Positions 1-8,075 of a stretch of 64,000 nt of DNA are shown piece by piece. The notes under the pieces are model-generated. The model worked only from the letters and a program-made list of their open reading frames with translations, did no database searches and was not told the origin of the DNA. This DNA comes from Streptomyces sparsogenes. GTDB taxonomy: Bacteria > Actinomycetota > Actinomycetes > Streptomycetales > Streptomycetaceae. Location: contig NZ_MAXF01000136.1 of assembly GCF_001704635.1 (NCBI RefSeq), positions 62,001 through 126,000 on the forward strand, given 5' to 3'. A program made the translations under genes and the position numbers. Position 1 is the first letter of the stretch. Every line of letters starts with the position of its first letter.

Positions 1-1
1 A

Positions 2-685
2 CTCAACCGGCACCTCGGCATCCCCAACAGGCTGGACCCCACCCTCGCCCGCCACCACCTCGCAAAGCTGCGCCAGACCATGAGCTGGGTCCACATCGCC
101 GAAGCCAGCGGATGCAGCGCCGCCCACCTCCGCAACATCGCCGCTGGCCGCATGTCGCAAATCAACCGCCAAACCCACGAAAAGATCATGGCGGTGCAGC
201 CTGCGGAGCGGCGAGACAGCGGCTTCTACATCGACGCCACGGGGTCCGTCCGCCGCGTCCGAGCGCTCATGGCCATCGGTCACAGCCAGTACGCCATCGC
301 CGAGGCAGCCAAAACAGCCACATGTCGCGTCTGGCGCCTCGCGCAAGGCCAGGCGACCATGCGCCAGAAACTCGCCGACAAGATCGAGCACGCGTACAAG
401 CAGCTCGCCCACACCCCAGGCACCTCCACCCGCGCACGATCAATAGCCGCGGCCGGCGACTGGCGCGACCCCCTTTGGTGGGAAGACATGGGCGGCATCG
501 ACGACCCCCAGGCGCCCGAACACGACATCCCCACGCCCCGCCACATCGTCATCGGCGAGAACGCCCTCGAACTGGAAGCGCAGGGCTACAGCCGCCAGCA
601 CGCGGCCCAGCGGCTCGGCGTCAGCCTCAGCACCCTCGAGACCAACATCCGCCGCTACCGGCAGTCACTCCAGCAAGCCGCCTAG
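2..685 (+). CDS. HTH-containing protein, 5' end outside window
   Basis: The reading frame is open from base 2, so the true start lies before the window; the first internal ATG is at 80. The visible part has three helix-turn-helix-like stretches: one just after that ATG (around SGCSAAHLRNIAAG), one in the middle (YAIAEAAKTATCRVWRLAQG), and a C-terminal sigma-70-region-4-like one (YSRQHAAQRLGVSLSTLET). This suggests a DNA-binding regulator, but no named family is recognised. It is followed by a GC hairpin and the antirepressor gene, so it belongs to the early region. Confidence 0.65.
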   Translation, partial: LNRHLGIPNRLDPTLARHHLAKLRQTMSWVHIAEASGCSAAHLRNIAAGRMSQINRQTHEKIMAVQPAERRDSGFYIDATGSVRRVRALMAIGHSQYAIAEAAKTATCRVWRLAQGQATMRQKLADKIEHAYKQLAHTPGTSTRARSIAAAGDWRDPLWWEDMGGIDDPQAPEHDIPTPRHIVIGENALELEAQGYSRQHAAQRLGVSLSTLETNIRRYRQSLQQAA

Positions 686-721
686 CCCGGCCGGCCCGCA
701 CGCCAGCCCCACACGACAAAC

Positions 722-743
722 GCCCCGCGGGACGCCACGGGGC
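722..743 (+). terminator. GC hairpin
   Basis: GCCCCG (722-727) pairs with CGGGGC (738-743). It lies between the HTH gene and the antirepressor, after an ACGACAAA lead-in that recurs before the hairpin at 1475. There is no T tract, so termination strength is uncertain. Confidence 0.4.
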
Positions 744-770
744 CCAGCCGACCGACCAGGAGATCAACCC

Positions 771-1460
771 GTGCATATCGAACGCTTCACCAACGCCGAG
801 TTCGACATCGAGGTCCTGCCTCGGGACACCTCGTTCATCGTCCTCGCATCAGGGCTGGCCAAGGGGCTCGGCTACCGCGACGCGCATCGGCTCGTCGAAT
901 CCCTCCCGCCCGCAGAGAAGGGGTACACGTTGGCGTGTACCCCTGGCGGTGACCAGCGGGTTTGGCACGTTACTGAGCCAGGCTTCTACCGCGTTATTGG
1001 CCAACGGCAGACGTCGAGGATCAAGGACGGCTTCGTCCGGGACCAGGTCGACCGGTTCCAACATTGGGTCTTCCACGACGTCCTCCCGTCGCTGCGCCAG
1101 CACGGCCACTACAGCCCGCCCGTGCCCGGCAACTTTCCCGAGCCCGATGTCCTCACCTGGGACACCGCCGCCGCACACCTGCGCCAGCGGTACGGAATGC
1201 CCATCGACGACGCCATCAAGCTCCGCGAGCGCCTCACCGACGCCGGAGTCCTCAGACTCACCGGAACGCCTCGCAAGGAGTACCGGGACCTGTTCTGGCC
1301 TGTCGGCCGACGCTTCGACATCCACGTGCACGCTCTGCCGATCCTCGCCGGCCGCGTCGCCCAAGAGCTCTACCGGCTCGCCGAGGCTCAATCCGGAGTG
1401 CAGACCGCACTCGAACTCGACGCCGTAGCCCGACGCGCGCTCGAAGACGGACGCCAGTAG
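771..1460 (+). CDS. BRO-N family phage antirepressor
   Basis: 229 aa from GTG, preceded by AGGAGA at good spacing. Residues 1-105 match the BRO/antirepressor N-terminal DNA-binding fold: an opening strand pair, a GLAKGLGYRDAHRLVESL helix, the FYRVIGQRQ segment, and W-V-F-x-x-V-L-P-S-L-R in the usual position. The C-terminal half (from about 130) is helical and unlike the KilA-C or ANT domains I know. BRO-type proteins antagonise or modulate phage repressors. A position next to the replication genes fits an early lysis/lysogeny role, which is inferred. Confidence 0.8.
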   Translation: MHIERFTNAEFDIEVLPRDTSFIVLASGLAKGLGYRDAHRLVESLPPAEKGYTLACTPGGDQRVWHVTEPGFYRVIGQRQTSRIKDGFVRDQVDRFQHWVFHDVLPSLRQHGHYSPPVPGNFPEPDVLTWDTAAAHLRQRYGMPIDDAIKLRERLTDAGVLRLTGTPRKEYRDLFWPVGRRFDIHVHALPILAGRVAQELYRLAEAQSGVQTALELDAVARRALEDGRQ

Positions 1461-1474
1461 CCGCACACGACAAA

Positions 1475-1494
1475 GCCCCGCCACACGGCGGGGC
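1475..1494. terminator. Bidirectional terminator between convergent genes
   Basis: GCCCCGCC and GGCGGGGC form an 8-bp stem with an ACAC loop. On the minus strand it is followed by TTTGT, so it best terminates the leftward antitoxin-like gene. Confidence 0.6.
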
Positions 1495-1517
1495 AAGGAG
1501 GGGAGGAAGCGATGACG

Positions 1518-1811
1518 TCAGGACGGGAACATCAGCCGGACCAGGTCCGTGCCGAGCGCCTCCTGCTGGGCGGGTGTGAGTTTTCGCGTGGCCGCCTCGA
1601 GCCGCTTCATGAACGCCCTGTCCTTCTCCGCCTGGTCGTAGAAGTCGGGCGTCACCAGGTAGGCGCGGCGTCGGCCGCGCACGGTGAGTGCGCTGACGAG
1701 GTCGTCTTCTCGTGCCTGCTCGATGAGCCGCGTGAGAAGCGGTCGCGCAATCGTCAGCGGCACCTCCTGCACGCCGTCCTCGGCGATCTCCGGTTCCTGG
1801 TCCGTGGCCAT
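1518..1811 (-). CDS. Phd/YefM-like orphan antitoxin or small repressor
   Basis: 97 aa from the ATG at 1811. A longer frame reaches 1955, but its N-terminus has no RBS and would cover the operator region. The order is a short N-terminal strand, an amphipathic helix (ARPLLTRLIEQAREDD), then VSALTVRGRRRAYLVTPDFYDQ. This matches the Phd/YefM layout, where a V-x-T-x-x-G-R-x-x-A-x-L-V-x-x-x-x-Y block follows the DNA-binding helix. No toxin gene is adjacent, so it may act as a stand-alone autorepressor or an anti-toxin defence function. Two inverted repeats lie just upstream. Confidence 0.55.
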   Translation of the reverse strand: MATDQEPEIAEDGVQEVPLTIARPLLTRLIEQAREDDLVSALTVRGRRRAYLVTPDFYDQAEKDRAFMKRLEAATRKLTPAQQEALGTDLVRLMFPS

Positions 1812-1815
1812 GGTG

Positions 1816-1868
1816 AGAGTGTAAGGCATTTTCACTCTGGCGCGAGTCACCAAAGTTGTAAGTTTGGT
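1816..1868. promoter_or_regulatory. Paired inverted repeats, likely operators
   Basis: AGAGTG (1816-1821) is repeated inverted as CACTCT (1833-1838). ACCAAA (1849-1854) is repeated inverted as TTTGGT (1863-1868). They sit in an unusually AT-rich stretch between the leftward Phd-like gene and the rightward replication genes, so they could control both directions. Confidence 0.55.
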
Positions 1869-1977
1869 AAGCTTGGAAACGTCAAGGGCAAGGACCGTGC
1901 CCTGCTGAAGCCCCCGTGAGGGCTGCCCAGAAACAGCCCCGACCAGCAGAGACATCCCTCCCCGAGAAGAGACTCAC

Positions 1978-2883
1978 GTGAGTAAAGAGGCCATGGACTG
2001 GGCTATGGAGTACGCCCCACCAATGCCGTCGCAGCTGGTCGCCACGCTGAGCGGACTCGCGCGGCACGCCGACAAGCACGGCCGCGGCGCCTTCCCGTCC
2101 GTGGCCCGACTCGCTGCCTACGCGTGCAAGGCGGAGCGCTCCGTTCAGCGCGACCTCAAGCAGCTTCGCGCCCTCGGATTCATCCGCCTCGGCGACCAAA
2201 GCAAGGCCGCCCACCTCCCCGAAGGCAAACGCCCCGACGTCTACGACCTGGCCATGGAACGCACTGTTCCAGGGGGCCGTGCCAGCGCAGATGAGGTGAC
2301 GCGGGCGTCACGGGTGACGCTGGCGTCATCCCGTCGCAGGGGCGGCAAAAAAAAGACCAGCTCAGGCGAGCCCTCGGAGCTAGGGACCGGTGACGTCCAC
2401 GTCACCCCTGACGCCCACGTCACCGGTGACGTCCACGTCGCGGATGGGGTGACGTCCACGTCACAGGAGGGGCGACGCCCACGTCACCCAAACCAAAAGA
2501 CTGAACCTAAAGCTGAACCAAAAGACTCTTATGGCGCGCGCGAGCCGCAAGCCGACGACGAACGTGACTACCGCTGGCCCGCCTTCGGCGAGTTCTGGGT
2601 TTGCTACCCGCGCAGCAAGCAGATCGAGAAAGCCAAGCGCGCCTGGTGCGACGCACTCGACCGCGGCGCTGACCCCGACCTGATCGTCAAGGCCGCCAAG
2701 GCATACGCCCACGAACGCCACGGCCAAGACCCTCGGTACACGCCGTACCCCGCCCGCTGGCTCGACGACGGCCGCTACGAAGACCAGCCCGACCCCGAGC
2801 CGCGATCCAACAGCGGCCCCGACGCCGAGACCGCACCCCGCTACATGACCGAAGAGGAGAAGCAGCGTGCACTCCAGTTCTGA
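1978..2883 (+). CDS. Replication initiator-like winged-helix protein
   Basis: 301 aa from GTG. Residues 10-80 form a winged-helix domain of the phage replisome-organiser type: LVATLSGLARHADKHGRGAFPSVARLAAYACKAERSVQRDLKQLRALGFIRL. The middle (about 95-185) is low complexity and encoded by iterons. The C-terminus (about 195-265) has F-W-x-x-Y-P-R and a W-L-D-D-G-R-Y motif, a DnaT/DnaD-like tail that in this family contacts the helicase loader. The loader gene follows with a 17-base overlap and the helicase after that. The order initiator-loader-helicase and the embedded iterons resemble lambda O-P. Confidence 0.75.
   Translation: MSKEAMDWAMEYAPPMPSQLVATLSGLARHADKHGRGAFPSVARLAAYACKAERSVQRDLKQLRALGFIRLGDQSKAAHLPEGKRPDVYDLAMERTVPGGRASADEVTRASRVTLASSRRRGGKKKTSSGEPSELGTGDVHVTPDAHVTGDVHVADGVTSTSQEGRRPRHPNQKTEPKAEPKDSYGAREPQADDERDYRWPAFGEFWVCYPRSKQIEKAKRAWCDALDRGADPDLIVKAAKAYAHERHGQDPRYTPYPARWLDDGRYEDQPDPEPRSNSGPDAETAPRYMTEEEKQRALQF
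2295..2530. repeat. Iteron array, candidate replication origin
   Basis: Seven copies of a 17-bp motif, consensus GGTGACGTCCACGTCAC, start at 2295, 2313, 2389, 2407, 2425, 2448 and 2471. The best copies are palindromic around a CC centre. Start-to-start spacing is 18, 76, 18, 18, 23 and 23 bases. The array is followed by an A-rich, GC-poor stretch (2488-2530) that stands out from its surroundings and could be the unwinding element. An A8 run lies at 2347-2354. Iterons inside the initiator gene are the known arrangement of lambdoid origins; origin function here is inferred. Confidence 0.65.
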
Positions 2884-3484
2884 CCTGCCCAGCCGCCGCG
2901 ATGGCGTGCTCATCGAGCGGCAGGTCATCGCGCTCAACCGCTTCGACGACCGCATCCCCGTCATCTACCGCCAGCCCATCAACCTGCCCGAAGACGTCGC
3001 CAAGTGGATCGCAGGCTGGGGCGGGTCGAGCCTGTTCCTCACAGGCGCGATCGGTGTCGGCAAGACCTGCACCGCGTGGCAGACGTGCCGCCGCTGGCTC
3101 CAGGCCCAGTACGCCCCGGGCGAGCCGTGGCAGGGAACCCCGACCATCCAGACGTGGCGGTCGACGGCCCTGTTCGACGCACTCCGCCCTGACGCAGGGG
3201 AGGGCGAGGGCCGAACCCTGCTGCGGCAACTGCAGCGGTGCGACCTGCTGTTCATCGACGACCTGGCCGCAGCGCGCGCCTCCTCGTGGACGCAGGAGCG
3301 ACTGTTCGAGCTGTTCGACGAGCGGTACATCAACCGACGCCCCGTGATCATCACCAGCGATGTGGTCCCCGCGAAACTCACGGAGGTCACCGGGCCGCGC
3401 GTCGCCTCCCGGCTCGCCGAAATGTGCCGCGGCAGCGTCGTCCTCCTCGAGGGCTACGACCGCCGCAAGGGAGTCGCCGCGTGA
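2867..3484 (+). CDS. DnaC-like helicase loader (AAA+ ATPase)
   Basis: 205 aa from a GTG that overlaps the end of the initiator gene; GAAGAGGAGAAG upstream serves as RBS. Walker A is GAIGVGKT (residues 60-67), Walker B is LLFIDDL (127-133), and a sensor-1-like IITSD and an arginine-rich SRLAEMCRG follow. The length fits phage DnaC/IstB-type loaders. Expected role: loading the downstream DnaB-type helicase onto the origin melted by the initiator. Confidence 0.88.
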   Translation: MHSSSDLPSRRDGVLIERQVIALNRFDDRIPVIYRQPINLPEDVAKWIAGWGGSSLFLTGAIGVGKTCTAWQTCRRWLQAQYAPGEPWQGTPTIQTWRSTALFDALRPDAGEGEGRTLLRQLQRCDLLFIDDLAAARASSWTQERLFELFDERYINRRPVIITSDVVPAKLTEVTGPRVASRLAEMCRGSVVLLEGYDRRKGVAA

Positions 3485-4851
3485 CCACCGAAATCGACAT
3501 GTGGGGCCCCGACCAGCCCTCCCCGACGCAGTCCATGCCCGCCGACCGCGAAGCCGAGCAGATCCTCGCAGCGTCGGTAATGGCCCGCACCCAACTCATC
3601 GACGACCTCGCCGCCAACGGCTTCGACCCCGCAGACATCAGCGACGAGCGCTACCGGTGGGTCTGGTACGCCGTCGAAGACCTCTCCAGCAACCTGGCCG
3701 CCGGAGAGATCCGCTGGGAAGCCGTCGCCCGCAAGCTCGCAGCCTGGCACGCCGAAGGCCGCATGGTCACCATGCCGCTCGACAGCGACCAACTCGCCGA
3801 GCTGTACAACCATGCGATGCCCGGCTCCGCCGACTACTGGGCCGAACGCGTCACCCGCGTCGCCATCGCGGCCCGCACCGCATCCCTCGGCGTCACTATG
3901 CGAGTCAAAGCCACCTCGCCGGCGTTCGACCCGGACTCGGATATTGCCGAGATGCAGGCCGAGATCGACAACCTGGTCCGGCCGACCGCCATCTCGCAGG
4001 CGTCCACGCTCGGCGAGCTACTTCCCGACGTGCTGAAGCGGGCCACCACCCCGCCCAGCAACGAGGATCGCATCCCCACCGGGTTCATCGATCTCGACCA
4101 TCTGCTGTGCGGTGGCTTCGCACCCGGGCAGCTCGTGGTTGTCGCGGCACGTCCGGCAATCGGGAAGTCGACACTCGCCCACAACTTCGCCTATGCCGCG
4201 GCAGTCAAGAACAAGATCCCCACGTATTTTGCGTCGCTCGAGATGGGCAAGGAGGAACTCGCCGCGAGCATCATGTGCGCGGCCGTCACCATCCCGCTGC
4301 ACCACTTGAAGCAGGGCATCGTCGATGACACCGTCATGGCCCGCGCCGCGTCCATGGCCCCCGAGTTGGCCCAGGCTCCACTGCAGCTCGACGACAACCC
4401 GCTCGTCACCCTGCCCGGTCTGCGCGCCGTCGTCCGCACCCTGGTCCGCGTGTTCGGCCTGCGCTACCTGATCGTCGACTACCTGCAGCTGATGCAAGCG
4501 CCGCGCGCTGAATCCCGCCAGGTCGCGGTGTCGCTGCTCTCCCGCGGGCTGAAGCTCCTCGCGAAGGAGTTCGGCATCACCGTCGTCATGCTCGCCCAGC
4601 TCAACCGCGGGCCCGAGCAGCGCACCGACAAGAAGCCGATGGTGTCCGACCTGCGGGAGTCCGGGTCGATCGAGCAGGACGCCGACATCGTGATCCTTCT
4701 GCACCGCGAGGACGCATACGACAAGGAATCCCCACGGGCAGGCGAGGCCGACCTGATCGTCGGCAAGCATCGGGGCGGGCCCACCGCGACGATCACCTGC
4801 GCCTTCCAAGGCCACTATGCACGTTTCGTAGACATGGCCGCCGACCTGTGA
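3481..4851 (+). CDS. DnaB-type replicative DNA helicase
   Basis: 456 aa. The start is the GTG in the GTGA overlap with the loader stop; an upstream in-frame ATG at 3238 would lie inside the loader gene. The N-terminal DnaB domain spans about residues 20-125, with a linker near 155-185 and a RecA-like domain after that. Walker A ARPAIGKST is at 223-231. Then come FASLEMGKEE, the Walker B strand YLIVDYLQLM, AQLNRG and SGSIEQDADIVILLHR (H4-like), all typical of DnaB. It is a hexameric 5'-3' helicase of the replication module. Confidence 0.93.
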   Translation: MTTEIDMWGPDQPSPTQSMPADREAEQILAASVMARTQLIDDLAANGFDPADISDERYRWVWYAVEDLSSNLAAGEIRWEAVARKLAAWHAEGRMVTMPLDSDQLAELYNHAMPGSADYWAERVTRVAIAARTASLGVTMRVKATSPAFDPDSDIAEMQAEIDNLVRPTAISQASTLGELLPDVLKRATTPPSNEDRIPTGFIDLDHLLCGGFAPGQLVVVAARPAIGKSTLAHNFAYAAAVKNKIPTYFASLEMGKEELAASIMCAAVTIPLHHLKQGIVDDTVMARAASMAPELAQAPLQLDDNPLVTLPGLRAVVRTLVRVFGLRYLIVDYLQLMQAPRAESRQVAVSLLSRGLKLLAKEFGITVVMLAQLNRGPEQRTDKKPMVSDLRESGSIEQDADIVILLHREDAYDKESPRAGEADLIVGKHRGGPTATITCAFQGHYARFVDMAADL

Positions 4852-5084
4852 CCGCCCAATTCGACGCCGCTGACATCGCGGCCATGCGTGCCGAGGGAAG
4901 TCTCGACGAATTCCTCCGCCTCCTCGTCGGCAAGACCGCGCCCCAGCCCAAACCGGCTGCCAAAGACGAGCCGCCCGCCTACCACATCGCCCGCCCCGGG
5001 GCCTGGCCCTGCGGCACCGCAGCAACCGGCCCCACACCCGGACCCTGCTGCCCCGACTGCCAGCAGAAGGGAGACCAGTCGTGA
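4848..5084 (+). CDS. Small protein with C-terminal CPDC motif
   Basis: 78 aa from GTG in a GTGA overlap with the helicase stop. The N-terminal 30 residues form an acidic amphipathic helix (FDAADIAAMRAEGSLDEFLRLL). The C-terminus has C-x(n)-CCPDC, a possible half zinc site. Translationally coupled to the helicase and to the next zinc-ribbon gene; function unknown. Confidence 0.6.
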   Translation: MTAQFDAADIAAMRAEGSLDEFLRLLVGKTAPQPKPAAKDEPPAYHIARPGAWPCGTAATGPTPGPCCPDCQQKGDQS

Positions 5085-5278
5085 CGCTCACCGACTCCTG
5101 CCCGTCGTGCCTCCGCCGCGGCATAGCCCCCGCCGCCACCCGCTGGCGCAGCAACCGCATCGTCCACGGCTACCGATGCCCCCGCTGCGGCGCTACCTGG
5201 ACCACCACCCGGGACCTGACCGCCTACTCCGACCTGCACACCCGCCGCACCCAGCAGCCCAACAGGAAGGCCGCCTGA
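5081..5278 (+). CDS. Zinc-ribbon protein
   Basis: 65 aa from GTG, overlapping the preceding stop. Two CxxC knuckles, CPSC near residue 7 and CPRC near residue 33, make a four-cysteine zinc ribbon. Its stop overlaps the methyltransferase start (TGATG). It could be a nucleic-acid-binding accessory factor of the replication operon; function not known. Confidence 0.65.
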   Translation: MTLTDSCPSCLRRGIAPAATRWRSNRIVHGYRCPRCGATWTTTRDLTAYSDLHTRRTQQPNRKAA

Positions 5279-7008
5279 TGTACCGACACGACAACGACGC
5301 GCTGACCGTCATGGACTGGTTCTGCGGAGCCGGCGGCAGCAGCCAGGGAGCCCACGCCGTCCCCGGACTCCGGGTAACCCGCGCCGCCAACCACTGGGAG
5401 CGGGCGATCGAATCCCACGCCGCGAACTTCCCGGAGACCGACCACTACCGCGGCGACATCCGCCAGGCCCCCGTGTGGGCGTGGCCCGTGACCGATCTCT
5501 TCTGGGCCTCCCCGGAGTGCACCAACTGGTCCGTGGCGAAGGGCAAGAAGCGGGACTTCATCAACGCCATGCAGGGCGACCTGCTGGACCTGTACGCGGA
5601 AATGGAACGCGAGAAGTTCGAGGCCGACGACGACGGCGGACCGTCCCTCGAGGAGGAGTCACGCGCCCTGATGGAGGAGGTGCCGCTGTACCTGCGCGGC
5701 GTCATAGAGCGCGGCGGCCTGGTCAAGGCCGGGGTGGTCGAGAATGTCGTCGACGTCCGCGCCTGGGACGAGTGGGACCGCTGGATCGGCGAGATCCACA
5801 AAATGGGCTACAAGACTCGGATCATCGCCCTCAACAGCATGCACGCCAACCCGCGCAGCGTGCACAAGGCGCCGCAGTCCCGCGACCGGCTGTACGTCGG
5901 GTACTGGCACGAGTCTCTGCGCCGCACGCCGGACTGGGACAAGTGGCTGCGGCCCCGCGCTTGGTGCGAGCCGTGCGGCGAGTGGGTGCAGGCCGTGCAG
6001 TCGTGGAAGCGTCCCGGTGTCGACATGGGCCGGTACCGCCAGCAGTACGTGTACCGGTGCCCTCGCACCGCGTGCCGGAACAGCGTGGTGGAGCCGGAGG
6101 CGCTGCCCGCGCTGGCGGCGATCGACTGGTCGATCCCGGGCCAGCGGATCGGTGACCGGGCCAAGCCGCTGGCGGCGAAGACCCTGGCTCGCATCCAGGC
6201 CGGGCTGGAGAAGTTCGCCCGCCCGGTGCCGATGATGGTCCCCGCTGGCGGCACCTGGCGGAACGAGGCGGCCAGCGTCCTCGACCCGATGCCGACCCGG
6301 ACCACGCGCGAGAACGACGGCCTGGCCGTGCCGCCGCTTCTCATCCCTGTCGAAGGACGGGACGGCAAGGAAGCGAACTCCGCGAATCTCCCGCTCCGCA
6401 CCCAGACCGCGCGTAACGAAACGGGCCTCGCGTGGCTGCCGTTCATTGCCGAGCTCCGCGGTGGCGGCAGCGTCGCCCGCTCGGTTTCGGAGGCTCTGGC
6501 CACCGTCACCGCTTCCGGCAACCACCACGGCCTCGTCACCCCGAACATCCCCGGGTTTGTTATGCGGAACAACGGCTCCAAGGGCGATGGCGGGGAGCAC
6601 TGCACGCCGGCTAGCGAGCCGTTCCGGACGATGACCACCACTGGGCACCAGTCCCTGATCACCTGGGAGCACCTGCTCGTCCCGTACTACGGCAATGGGA
6701 CTGCCCGCCCGGTGAGCGAGCCGATCGGTGCGCTGACGACCCGCGACCGGTACGCCCTGGTGCACGGCGAGCCAGCCATTGAGGACGTGCTGTTCCGCAT
6801 GCTGGAGCCGCACGAGATCGGCCGCGCGATGTCGTTCGCGGACGACTACGTCGTCCTCGGGTCGAAGCGGGAGCGGGTGCGCCAGTACGGCAACGCCGTG
6901 ACACCCAATGCCGCCGAGGTGCTGCTGTGTGCCCTCGTCGAGTGCATCACCGGCGAGGAGATCAGCCGGTACGCCGAGCCTGCCCCGGAACTGGGGGTGG
7001 CCGCGTGA
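5278..7008 (+). CDS. C5-cytosine DNA methyltransferase
   Basis: 576 aa from ATG at 5278 (TGATG overlap); a longer open frame upstream only covers the two previous genes. Motif I is DWFCGAGGSSQG (13-24). The catalytic cysteine is C81 in ASPECTNWS, a PEC instead of the usual PPC. ENV of motif VI is at 155-157, the motif VIII-like QSRDR at 200-204, and motif X YGNAVTPNAAE near the end. A four-cysteine insert (C230, C233, C261, C266) precedes the target-recognition region. It probably methylates element DNA against host restriction or for regulation. Confidence 0.9.
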   Translation: MYRHDNDALTVMDWFCGAGGSSQGAHAVPGLRVTRAANHWERAIESHAANFPETDHYRGDIRQAPVWAWPVTDLFWASPECTNWSVAKGKKRDFINAMQGDLLDLYAEMEREKFEADDDGGPSLEEESRALMEEVPLYLRGVIERGGLVKAGVVENVVDVRAWDEWDRWIGEIHKMGYKTRIIALNSMHANPRSVHKAPQSRDRLYVGYWHESLRRTPDWDKWLRPRAWCEPCGEWVQAVQSWKRPGVDMGRYRQQYVYRCPRTACRNSVVEPEALPALAAIDWSIPGQRIGDRAKPLAAKTLARIQAGLEKFARPVPMMVPAGGTWRNEAASVLDPMPTRTTRENDGLAVPPLLIPVEGRDGKEANSANLPLRTQTARNETGLAWLPFIAELRGGGSVARSVSEALATVTASGNHHGLVTPNIPGFVMRNNGSKGDGGEHCTPASEPFRTMTTTGHQSLITWEHLLVPYYGNGTARPVSEPIGALTTRDRYALVHGEPAIEDVLFRMLEPHEIGRAMSFADDYVVLGSKRERVRQYGNAVTPNAAEVLLCALVECITGEEISRYAEPAPELGVAA

Positions 7009-7184
7009 CTGCCGACGCCTACCTCGTCATCCTCTGCGACCGCGCTGGCTGCGACACCGAGGGGCACTGGCCTGTGCGCTTCGAGCCGCACACGCACCGC
7101 GAGCTCCGCCGGCTGCTGAAGAAGCACCGCGGCTGGCGCCGGACCCGTGACGGGCGCGACCTGTGCCCCGACCACGCCGCTTGA
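7005..7184 (+). CDS. Small CxxxxC...CxxH putative zinc protein
   Basis: 59 aa from the GTG of a GTGA overlap with the methyltransferase stop. Possible metal ligands are CDRAGC and the C-terminal CPDH. Similar short proteins are common in actinophage early operons. Function unknown. Confidence 0.55.
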   Translation: MTADAYLVILCDRAGCDTEGHWPVRFEPHTHRELRRLLKKHRGWRRTRDGRDLCPDHAA

Positions 7185-7193
7185 CGCACGACG

Positions 7194-7222
7194 GGCCGCC
7201 TCCGGGGCTATCGGAGGCGGCC
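7194..7222 (+). terminator. 10-bp GC hairpin
   Basis: GGCCGCCTCC (7194-7203) pairs with GGAGGCGGCC (7213-7222). It closes the replication/methyltransferase transcript and precedes the RBS of the next gene. No T tract. Confidence 0.5.
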
Positions 7223-7254
7223 ACCCACCAATCCCACCACATGAGGAGGCCACC

Positions 7255-7518
7255 GTGTTCGCCCTGTCGCACGACCCGCAGTACGTGACCTTGGCCCGCA
7301 GCGACTACGAATGGCTGCTCGCCTGCTACTGGTCGCCTCTGACCGGCATGCGGGACGTCGCCGCGAACCTGATCACCGAGTGGGGCCACGACCCGGCCGA
7401 CCACCCGGAGCTGCTCGACGACATGGAGATCGAGCTGTCCGGCGCCCTCATCGACACCGCGGCCGACCTGATGCGCGACCGCGGTCTGCCAGATCTCCGC
7501 GTCGCCCCCGCCGCCTGA
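7255..7518 (+). CDS. Conserved small acidic protein
   Basis: 87 aa. GTG at 7255 has AGGAGG at ideal spacing; an upstream in-frame ATG lies in the previous gene. The sequence is acidic and helical with no recognised domain. It is bracketed by two strong hairpins and so is probably its own transcript unit. Confidence 0.6.
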   Translation: MFALSHDPQYVTLARSDYEWLLACYWSPLTGMRDVAANLITEWGHDPADHPELLDDMEIELSGALIDTAADLMRDRGLPDLRVAPAA

Positions 7519-7525
7519 ACCCCCT

Positions 7526-7557
7526 GGTCACGGCGGCCAACACCGGCCGCCGTGACC
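7526..7557. terminator. 13-bp perfect hairpin terminator
   Basis: GGTCACGGCGGCC (7526-7538) is perfectly complementary to 7545-7557, with a 6-base loop. Confidence 0.6.
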
Positions 7558-7601
7558 GCCACCGATAAACAACGCACGCTGAATGACGGACGGAGAACCC
7601 G

Positions 7602-8075
7602 ATGACCATCTACGTGGACGAGATCCGCGACTACACCCTGATCGCGAAGGCCCGGCGTCTGCGGCACACGCATTGGTCCCACCTCACCGCCGACACCGAG
7701 GAGGAACTGCACGAGTTCGCCAAGCGCCTGGGGCTGCGCCGCTCCTGGTTCCAGAAGAAGTCCGACCGTGACTACCGCTGGCACTACGACATCGTCCCGT
7801 CGAAGCGGGCCGCCGCCGTGCGCATGGGTGCGGTGGAGATCGACCGGCACGGTGTGGTGGCCCTAATGGACGCCCGCCGCGCCGCCGCCGGACTGGAGTC
7901 GGGCGACGCCGTGTTCCAGCGGGTGCTCGACAAGGCCGCCGCTGCCGGTGAGGTCAGCGAGGTTGGCCCCCGCTGCGGCAACAACCCGAACGTGAAGCTC
8001 TCCGAGGGCGATCGGACGGCCGTGGACGAGTTCATGGCGTACCTGCGTGAGCGCCGGGCGGGTGAGGCGTCGTGA
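7602..8075 (+). CDS. DUF4031 family protein
   Basis: 157 aa. Residues 1-75 carry the DUF4031 hallmarks: an opening MTIYVDEIR, W-x-H-L-x-A-D-T-x-E-E-L-H-x-F-A-x-x-L-G, the WFQ pair and HYD-I-V-P-S-K-R-x-x-A-V. The C-terminal half is unrelated and helical. Members are widespread in actinobacteria and their phages; biochemical role unknown. First gene of an overlapping run to 9596. Confidence 0.75.
   Translation: MTIYVDEIRDYTLIAKARRLRHTHWSHLTADTEEELHEFAKRLGLRRSWFQKKSDRDYRWHYDIVPSKRAAAVRMGAVEIDRHGVVALMDARRAAAGLESGDAVFQRVLDKAAAAGEVSEVGPRCGNNPNVKLSEGDRTAVDEFMAYLRERRAGEAS

Noticed and set aside
4018-5160. 380-codon leftward open frame opposite the DnaB gene
   Set aside because: Antisense shadow of a clear helicase; composition (Gly/Arg/Asp/Val) reflects GC3 bias rather than coding.
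5659-6813. 384-codon leftward open frame opposite the methyltransferase
   Set aside because: Shadow frame; the plus-strand methyltransferase shows all family motifs.
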